From positions 186,001-250,000 of the forward strand of contig NZ_LMFZ01000005.1 in assembly GCF_001427305.1 (NCBI RefSeq): a DNA stretch of 64,000 nt. The letters are read 5' to 3'. Shown here in pieces: positions 59,045 to 64,000 of the stretch (positions are counted from its first letter, which is position 1; every line of letters begins with the position of its first letter). The stretch is from Duganella sp. Root1480D1. GTDB taxonomy: Bacteria > Pseudomonadota > Gammaproteobacteria > Burkholderiales > Burkholderiaceae_D. The translations under genes were made by a program, and so were the position numbers. The notes under the pieces were generated by a model. That model was not told the origin of the DNA. It worked only from the letters and a program-made list of their open reading frames with translations, and searched no databases.

Positions 59045-59262
59045 TGTGCATCCTCAGGAGTGTCTGCTTCGGCGGCCGGGATTTTATCCAGCAGCGCCAT
59101 CACGCGCGCGTGCGCTTCGCCAAGACGGCGTTGGTATTCGAGATTGTCGGCCACCAGGGCTGCATTGGCCTGGCGCAACTGGGAGTTCTCCCGACGCAAG
59201 GCTTGCGCAAGTTCCGCAAGGCGGTCGATTTTGTCGGAAAGTTCTTGGAAGTCTGCGATCAT
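59041..59262 (-). CDS. Small coiled-coil protein (ZapB-like/TIGR02449 type)
   Basis: 73 residues, almost entirely one coiled coil: ELSDKIDRLAELAQALRREN and LRQANAALVADNLEYQRRL. Such proteins lie upstream of zapA in many beta- and gammaproteobacteria (TIGR02449) and are thought to act in division. The start at 59262 follows CGGG. The ATGA overlap with zapA couples their translation. Confidence 0.85.
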   Translation of the reverse strand: MIADFQELSDKIDRLAELAQALRRENSQLRQANAALVADNLEYQRRLGEAHARVMALLDKIPAAEADTPEDAQ

Positions 59263-59327
59263 CCCGAAACTATAGAGCCGCACGATTGTACGGTCAACCT
59301 GGTGTTATACATGCTTACGATTGTAGC

Positions 59328-59453
59328 TCATTTGTAAGCCTGCCTTGCGATCTTCCTCGCCGCGGCGGCAATGTCGATGCACACGTCCTTGAACGCGCCG
59401 CCGATATCGGCCAGATCATTGCCTAATTCCTTGAACCAGATGCCGAAGCTCAT
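59328..59453 (-). CDS. Putative 41-residue amphipathic peptide
   Basis: A short frame (MSFGIWFKELGNDLADIGGA, then a helix with DVCIDIAAAARKIAR) preceded by GGGAGA 8 bases before the ATG at 59453. It has no signal peptide, and plotted as a helix it separates hydrophobic (IWF, LADI, AFKDVCI) from charged faces. It lies between the division genes and an OmpR-type two-component system. No family is known, and it may be noise. Confidence 0.4.
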   Translation of the reverse strand: MSFGIWFKELGNDLADIGGAFKDVCIDIAAAARKIARQAYK

Positions 59454-59587
59454 GGCCGGTCTCCCTTGATTGAACCCCGCCATTACAGCAGGCGAAAATG
59501 ACAGGATGACCCACGCCTGGATTACAAATCTGTAATCGAGCGCCGCCCGCATTGACGGCGCTTGGGCATTTCCTGACAATGCTGGGG

Positions 59588-60268
59588 ATGAAAGCCCTAC
59601 TGGTAGAAGACGAACAGCGGATCGCGAGCTTTGTATGCAGCGGATTGCGCGAACAAGGCATCCTTGTCGACCATTGCGAAGATGGGAACCAGGGCTATGA
59701 ATACGCGCTGTCACGCCAGTACGACATCATCCTGCTCGACATCATGGTGCCCGGCCGCGACGGCCTGGCGATCCTGAAAGCCCTGCGCCGCGACGGCCGC
59801 GACACCCCGGTCATCCTGCTCACAGCCCGCAACGAACTGGACGACCGGCTGCAGGGGCTGAACCTGGGCGCCGACGATTACCTGGCCAAGCCCTTTTACA
59901 TGGAAGAACTGGTCGCCCGCATCCACGCCCTGCTGCGCCGGGTGAACGGGGAGCGCCAGAACGTGCTGACGGCCGGCCCGCTCAAGCTGGACCGCCTGTC
60001 GCGCGTGGCGCAGCTCGATGGCCGCGAAGTCGAGCTGACCAGCCGCGAATTCAACCTGATGGAATACCTGATGCGTGCGCCGGGCCGGGTCTACACCCGC
60101 ACCCAGATCCTGGAACATGTGTGGGGCTACGACTTCGACCCGCAAACCAATATGGTCGACGTCTGCATCCAGCGCCTGCGCAAGAAGCTCGCCCTGCCCG
60201 AACACGTCGCCATCGAAGCGGTGCGCGGCGTCGGCTACCGCCTGCGCAAGCCGGACAGCGACGCATGA
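59588..60268 (+). CDS. OmpR-family response regulator
   Basis: 226 residues. The receiver domain has D7/E8-type acidic residues, the phospho-acceptor D51 (ILLDIMVPGRDG) and the switch LTARNELDDR, and K in GADDYLAKPF. The winged-helix domain (~125-222) contains VELTSREFNLMEYLMRAPGR and QTNMVDVCIQRLRKKL. It belongs to the QseB/PmrA-like group. The start at 59588 (MKALLVEDEQ) was taken over upstream ATGs. Its stop overlaps the sensor start (ATGA). Confidence 0.95.
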   Translation: MKALLVEDEQRIASFVCSGLREQGILVDHCEDGNQGYEYALSRQYDIILLDIMVPGRDGLAILKALRRDGRDTPVILLTARNELDDRLQGLNLGADDYLAKPFYMEELVARIHALLRRVNGERQNVLTAGPLKLDRLSRVAQLDGREVELTSREFNLMEYLMRAPGRVYTRTQILEHVWGYDFDPQTNMVDVCIQRLRKKLALPEHVAIEAVRGVGYRLRKPDSDA

Positions 60269-61656
60269 AGCCGGCGCGCCGCCCGTTCATCCGTTCCTTC
60301 CGCATCCGCATTGCGCTGATCACGACCGGCCTCGCCGTCGGCGTGATTGCAGTGCTGTTCGTCGCCTCGGCCCTGGCCGTGGTCGCGCGCCGGGCCAGCA
60401 TCCTGGACCGCATGATGGTGGCGCACCTGGCGGGACCGGGGTTCGGCACCAGGTCCCCGGCCGTGTGGCCTTCCATCGATGCACACCTGAACGCCAGCTT
60501 CAGCGGCTTCGCGCCGGTCGAAAGCACGGAGAACTTCGCCATCCTGCGGGCAGTGGACGACCAGGCCGGGCCGCTGTACCAAAGCCCCAACTGGCCGGCT
60601 TCCCTGCTGGTGCCGGAAGCCACCGATAGCGAACTACGCACTTACTACGGCGGCGGTACGCAGTGGCGCATCGGCCAGACGCGGCGCGGCAGCGTCGTGG
60701 TACAACTCGGCGTGAACACCACCCTGTCCGAAGCCCAGCTCATGGCTACCATCTGGCGCTTCGGCGGCGCGGTGGTCCTGCTTTGCCTGGCGGTGGGCGG
60801 CGTGGCCTGGTACCTGGCCGGCCGCGCCATGCGTCCGATCGAACATTTGAGCGGCGTGATGGAGCGCATCCGCGCCAGCGATCTGCGGCAACGCGTCGCT
60901 GCCGACGAAGAGGTGCTGGAATTCGAACGCCTGGTTACCGTGTTCAACGACATGCTCGACCGGCTGGAGCGCAGCTTCCTGCAGTCGGCGCGCTTTTCCG
61001 GCGATGCAGCCCACGAACTGCGCACGCCGGTTTCTATCCTGCAGGGTGAACTGGAACGAGCCTTCGAACGCGCCGCCGCCTATCCGGAACTGGAGCAGTC
61101 GCTGGCCGACATGCTGGATGAAGTGCGCCGCCTGGACAACGTGGTGCGCAAGCTGTTGATGCTGTCGCGCGCCGACGCCGGCCAGCTCCAGATCCCGCTG
61201 CAGGCACTCGACCTGGTGCCGATCCTGCGCGAGCTGGCCGACGACCTGGACATGATGGCGCCCGAGCGCCCCTTGCGGCTCGACCTGCCGCCGCGCATGG
61301 ATGCGCTGGGCGATGCCGACCTGCTGCGCCAGGTGCTGCAAAACCTGGTCAGCAACGCCGTCAAATACGGCGTGTCGGAAGGCTGGATCGCCATTGCCGG
61401 GCGCCGCTCCGGCGCCGGCTGGCAAATCGATGTGGCCAATGCTTCGGCCGGCATCGCCTTCGAGCAGCGCGACCGCCTGTTCGACCGTTTCTACCGTGCC
61501 AGCCATGCCTACAACCGCCGCATCTCCGGGGTCGGCCTGGGTTTGGCACTGGCACGCGAGATTGCCCGCGCACACGGTGGCGAGCTGAAACTATCCGACT
61601 GCTCGCCAAGCCAGGTCACCTTCAGCCTGACCCTGCCGTTAGCAACTACTCAATAA
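60265..61656 (+). CDS. Sensor histidine kinase of the OmpR-type pair
   Basis: 463 residues. TM1 near 15-38, a periplasmic sensor of ~120 residues, TM2 (VVLLCLAVGGVAWYLAG, ~175), then a HAMP domain (IEHLSGVMERIRASDLRQRV). The HisKA site is FSGDAAHELRTPVS with H250. The ATPase has the N box LVSNAVKYGV and G boxes GVGLGLALAREIA. The periplasmic domain has no recognised ligand signature. It forms one operon with the regulator (4-nt overlap). Confidence 0.93.
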   Translation: MKPARRPFIRSFRIRIALITTGLAVGVIAVLFVASALAVVARRASILDRMMVAHLAGPGFGTRSPAVWPSIDAHLNASFSGFAPVESTENFAILRAVDDQAGPLYQSPNWPASLLVPEATDSELRTYYGGGTQWRIGQTRRGSVVVQLGVNTTLSEAQLMATIWRFGGAVVLLCLAVGGVAWYLAGRAMRPIEHLSGVMERIRASDLRQRVAADEEVLEFERLVTVFNDMLDRLERSFLQSARFSGDAAHELRTPVSILQGELERAFERAAAYPELEQSLADMLDEVRRLDNVVRKLLMLSRADAGQLQIPLQALDLVPILRELADDLDMMAPERPLRLDLPPRMDALGDADLLRQVLQNLVSNAVKYGVSEGWIAIAGRRSGAGWQIDVANASAGIAFEQRDRLFDRFYRASHAYNRRISGVGLGLALAREIARAHGGELKLSDCSPSQVTFSLTLPLATTQ

Positions 61657-61687
61657 GTAGTTGCAAGTCATTGATTTGATTGAATTT

Positions 61688-61704
61688 TGTCGGGAATTTT
61701 TACA
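61688..61704 (+). promoter_or_regulatory. Candidate enhancer-binding protein (PrsR-like) site
   Basis: TGTCGGGAATTTTTACA is an imperfect TGT...ACA dyad about 77 bp upstream of the sigma-54 -24 element. This is a usual distance for an activator site. In PEP-CTERM producers the PrsK/PrsR pair is reported to drive such promoters. The assignment here is by position and pattern only. Confidence 0.4.
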
Positions 61705-61780
61705 GCAATATAAAAGTTTCCTTGGTATTAATTTACAAGCAAACATTAAGTACTTGATTCATTTAGGACTGTGATTTTTT

Positions 61781-61796
61781 TGGCATGGCCCTTGCA
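61781..61796 (+). promoter_or_regulatory. Sigma-54 promoter of the PEP-CTERM gene
   Basis: TGGCATGGCCCTTGCA matches the -24 GG and -12 GC core with exactly 10 bases between them. Transcription would begin near 61807, giving a ~55-nt leader to the ATG at 61862. Near-identical sequences precede many PEP-CTERM genes in this group. Confidence 0.85.
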
Positions 61797-61861
61797 TAGA
61801 TGTCCATGCAGCCAATTGGTACCCACCAATTCCTCATAAAAATCCTGATTGGAGATCAAGC

Positions 61862-62677
61862 ATGAAAAAATATTTGCACTGGTTGCTGGCGGGCGCACTA
61901 GGCCTGCTAGGGACGACCCAGGCATACGCATCGCCGGTGTTCCACGTCGATCCGACGGCCATCACGCCTGCCGGCAGCGACTTTGATGCCGATGCCATCA
62001 ACGGCTTCTCTTCCACCCGCATCCGGCATGATGCCGCCGACCCGGCAACGGTGTACCGCGCCAGCGGCTACGCTGTCTTCACCGGTTTTGCGCTGAACAG
62101 CGCACCAGTACCTGGCGGGCAATCGCAGGTCAATGTCGCCTATGGCCTGTATGCCACTTTCAGCCAGCAGTTCACCTGCTCCGGCATCCTGGCCCCGGGC
62201 GTGAACTGTAACGTGACTTCCTTCTCGTTCGAACTTTGGGCTGACCCGGACAACGACAACACCTATTCCCTGGCCACCGTAGCGCTCGATCCGACCGTTA
62301 CTGGAGCCGGCGACCAGTTGAAGCTGGCCAGCTCGAGCATGCTGAACGCTGGCGTCGGCGGCCTGGACCTGCTGGGCGGCGCCTTCCAGAACATGAACTT
62401 CGGCTGGGAACTGTACGACAATCCGGACCCGTTGAAAAAGGACGGCTTCGACTACTTCACGCTGCCACGTCCGTTCTACACTGCGGCATTCTCCGCCTTC
62501 AATAACACCTCGCTCGGCATTACCTGCGATGTGGCGGGCTGCATCGGCGCCAACGTCGTGGCGATCAATTCGGAGACCGGTATCCTCGACTTCGCCCAGG
62601 TTCCGGAGCCTGGCAGCCTGGCGCTGCTTGGCCTGGGCTTGCTGATGGTGGGCACGCAGCGCCGGCGCCGCCGCTAA
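61862..62677 (+). CDS. PEP-CTERM protein, PepA-like (flocculation-associated)
   Basis: 271 residues. Signal peptide (LHWLLAGALGLLGTTQAYA), then a ~200-residue beta-rich domain (FSFELWADPDNDNTYS, GITCDVAGCIGANVVAIN). The C-terminus has the sorting tag VPEPGSLALLGLGLLMVG plus a basic RRRRR tail, which an exosortase cuts and anchors. The domain resembles the flocculation-associated PepA of Zoogloea. The exosortase is outside the window. TGGAG lies before the ATG, and the sigma-54 promoter is 66 bp upstream. Confidence 0.9.
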   Translation: MKKYLHWLLAGALGLLGTTQAYASPVFHVDPTAITPAGSDFDADAINGFSSTRIRHDAADPATVYRASGYAVFTGFALNSAPVPGGQSQVNVAYGLYATFSQQFTCSGILAPGVNCNVTSFSFELWADPDNDNTYSLATVALDPTVTGAGDQLKLASSSMLNAGVGGLDLLGGAFQNMNFGWELYDNPDPLKKDGFDYFTLPRPFYTAAFSAFNNTSLGITCDVAGCIGANVVAINSETGILDFAQVPEPGSLALLGLGLLMVGTQRRRRR

Positions 62678-62691
62678 GCAGAACGCTGGAA

Positions 62692-62735
62692 GGCACGACG
62701 AGCTGGTGCGCTTGCCCGCATCAGCTCGTCGTGCC
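62692..62735. terminator. Long hairpin after the PEP-CTERM gene
   Basis: GGCACGACGAGCTG and CAGCTCGTCGTGCC form a perfect 14-bp stem with a 16-nt loop, 15 bp after the stop. No T run follows directly, so it may stabilise the 3' end or act as a weak terminator. Confidence 0.65.
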
Positions 62736-62835
62736 ATGATCGTGTTTCAGCGCCGCGCGTTAGTCGGCCTTTTTGGCTTTCACCATGCTATTTGCGGGAT
62801 GACTTGACGCCTGGCGCTTGCTGGAGGAACTCGCC

Positions 62836-63600
62836 ATGCATGACAGCCCAGACGCCATGTCCAACCCTGCGCTCGAAACCGACGCAGAGGACGCAGCCCC
62901 GCATTCCACCCTGAGCGAAGGCGATCCCCTGGTCGCGCAATTAGCCGACCAGGTCACGCAAGAACTGGACTTCGGCATCAGACTGGTCGACACGCCCACC
63001 GGGCGCAACGAAGCCAGCATGCTGATCCACCGTATGTACAGTTGGCGCGGCTTTACCGGCAACCATGCGTTGACCCCGGTTGCCAACCGCGTCACCCTGA
63101 TGGCCAGCCAGCGTGGCGAGGCGGTCGGCACCTTAAGCGTCGGGCTCGATTGCCCCGAGGGCTTGCTGGCCGACGAACTGTTCAAGCCGCAGCTCGATGC
63201 ATACCGCGCAAAAGGCGGCCGCATCTGCGAGATCATCAAATTCGCCTTCGACATGGCCGGCAACAGCAAGCAGTACCAGGCCGCCTTGTTCCACCTGGCC
63301 GTGATCACCGCGCGCGACGTGCACCAGCGCACCCACATGTTCATTGAAGTGCAGCCGCGCCACCGCGCCTTTTTCGACAATGCGCTGGGCTTCAAGCAGA
63401 TCGGCGAGCCGGTGCTGAACCCGCGCGTCAATGTGCAGGGCATTCTGATGTGCGTAGAGCTGTCGTACATGACGGAACAGATCCAGCGTTACGGCGGCAA
63501 AGGTGCGACACCTGGCGTGCGCTCCTTTTACCCTTTCTTTTTCTCGCCGCGCGAGGAAATTGGAATCGTCAACAGAGTCCTCAACATGACCCATGACTAG
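62836..63600 (+). CDS. FeeM-like N-acyl amino acid synthase (GNAT fold)
   Basis: 254 residues. After a variable acidic N-terminus (1-~45), a GNAT-like acyltransferase domain begins at about 50 (DFGIRLVDTPTGRNEASMLI) and includes VTLMASQRGEAVGTLSVGLD and ICEIIKFAFDMAGNSKQYQA. This is the pattern of FeeM-type N-acyl amino acid synthases, which join acyl-ACP chains to amino acids such as tyrosine. The start at 62836 has GGAGG 8 bases before it; an in-frame TTG at 62818 is less likely. It overlaps the ThiF-like gene by 8 nt. Confidence 0.82.
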   Translation: MHDSPDAMSNPALETDAEDAAPHSTLSEGDPLVAQLADQVTQELDFGIRLVDTPTGRNEASMLIHRMYSWRGFTGNHALTPVANRVTLMASQRGEAVGTLSVGLDCPEGLLADELFKPQLDAYRAKGGRICEIIKFAFDMAGNSKQYQAALFHLAVITARDVHQRTHMFIEVQPRHRAFFDNALGFKQIGEPVLNPRVNVQGILMCVELSYMTEQIQRYGGKGATPGVRSFYPFFFSPREEIGIVNRVLNMTHD

Positions 63601-64000
63601 CCGCGACCAGGAACCCGCCCACTTCCAGTACGAGCAAGCGTTCGCGCGCAACCTTGGCTGGGTAACGCCGGAAGAACAGCAGATCTTGCGCGGCAAGCGC
63701 GTTGCCATTGCCGGCATGGGCGGCGTGGGCTCCGGCTACCTGCTGACCCTGGCGCGGCTCGGCATCGGCGCCTTCCACATTGCCGATTTCGATTGCTATG
63801 ACATCCCCAACCTGAACCGGCAGGCGGCCTCCTTCATGTCGACCATGGGACACCCAAAAGTGGCTGTCGCGGCGCGCATGGCACAGGACATCAACCCGCA
63901 AATCGCGATACGCCAGTTCGGCGACGGGGTGAACAGCACCAATGTCAGCGCCTTCCTGGACGGCGTCGACCTGTATGTGGATGGACTGGACTTTTACGCC
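63593..64000 (+). CDS. ThiF/MoeB/HesA-family (E1-like) adenylyltransferase, N-terminal part
   Basis: The first 136 codons, cut by the window end. After ~30 residues the Rossmann ATP site reads AIAGMGGVGSGYLLTLARLG, followed by FHIADFDCYDIPNLNRQAAS, the D...N-x-NRQ signature of E1-like enzymes that adenylate C-terminal glycines or amino acids. Catalytic Cys and zinc CxxC would lie downstream. The start at 63593 overlaps the FeeM-like gene by 8 nt, so the two are translated together. Substrate unknown. Confidence 0.88.
   Translation, partial: MTSRDQEPAHFQYEQAFARNLGWVTPEEQQILRGKRVAIAGMGGVGSGYLLTLARLGIGAFHIADFDCYDIPNLNRQAASFMSTMGHPKVAVAARMAQDINPQIAIRQFGDGVNSTNVSAFLDGVDLYVDGLDFYA

Noticed and set aside
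1..64000. Long open frames on the opposite strand of aceE, the permease-M1 fusion, the helicase, ilvD and others, some over 500 residues
   Set aside because: They mirror the codon structure of recognised genes, have low-complexity Arg/Ala/His/Gln-rich translations and no ribosome binding sites. GC-rich DNA generates such frames by chance.

Overview
The window looks like chromosomal DNA of a GC-rich betaproteobacterium of the order Burkholderiales, most probably family Oxalobacteraceae (Massilia / Janthinobacterium / Noviherbaspirillum-like). This rests on: a PEP-CTERM protein behind a sigma-54 promoter; a 6S RNA gene beside zapA; the short Trp-rich protein family common in Burkholderiales; a dihydrolipoyl dehydrogenase with its own lipoyl domain in an aceE-aceF-lpdA operon; and REP-like GTGTC...GACAC palindromes with a REP-associated transposase. 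The genus is inference. Genes are densely packed, with many 1-4 nt ATGA/TGATG overlaps. No rRNA, CRISPR array, prophage or classical IS element was seen.

Layout. 1-4.5 kb: purN (cut by the window edge), a barstar-like inhibitor, a glycine-zipper envelope protein, a spermidine-synthase-like protein, a GspE/PilB ATPase and tRNA-Lys. 4.5-13 kb: LysE exporter and MocR regulator, then an ABC ATPase with a giant permease-M1 aminopeptidase fusion and a LytS/LytTR-type two-component pair. 13-22 kb: SUV3-like helicase, AraC regulator divergent from a cytochrome P450, an internally duplicated membrane protein, S9 peptidase, MAPEG protein, MFS transporter. 22-28.5 kb: a duplicated-Cys BON protein, two secreted zinc-peptidase-like proteins (one behind a hairpin that buries its Shine-Dalgarno), two atypical SDR paralogues under a divergent LysR, and a RAYT transposase between inverted REPs. 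28.5-34.8 kb: a tripartite drug efflux operon with divergent TetR, then three small proteins. 34.8-41 kb: the pyruvate dehydrogenase operon. 41-49 kb: a PAS-GGDEF-EAL protein, DUF2071-like protein, AAA ATPase, folD, oligopeptidase A, a DUF4124-glutaredoxin, holC. 49-52.4 kb: two paralogous branched-chain amino acid binding proteins without transporter genes, cytochrome c, Trp-rich protein. 52.4-58.4 kb: ilvD, LysR, lgt, split chromate transporter, a TauE/SafE permease with an apparent poly-G frameshift, an EVE protein. 58.4-64 kb: 6S RNA, zapA and a coiled-coil partner, a 41-residue peptide, an OmpR-type two-component system, a PepA-like PEP-CTERM protein, and a FeeM-like N-acyl amino acid synthase overlapping a ThiF/E1-like adenylyltransferase that runs off the window.

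The strongest leads are the ABC-permease/M1-peptidase system (6.7-12.9 kb), the FeeM-ThiF pair (62.8-64 kb), the SD-sequestering hairpin (23.48-23.53 kb), the poly-G frameshift (57.93 kb), and the REP/RAYT material, including a perfect 40+40 nt palindrome at 52.31-52.39 kb. No function was invented for genes recognised only by fold or by family of unknown function.
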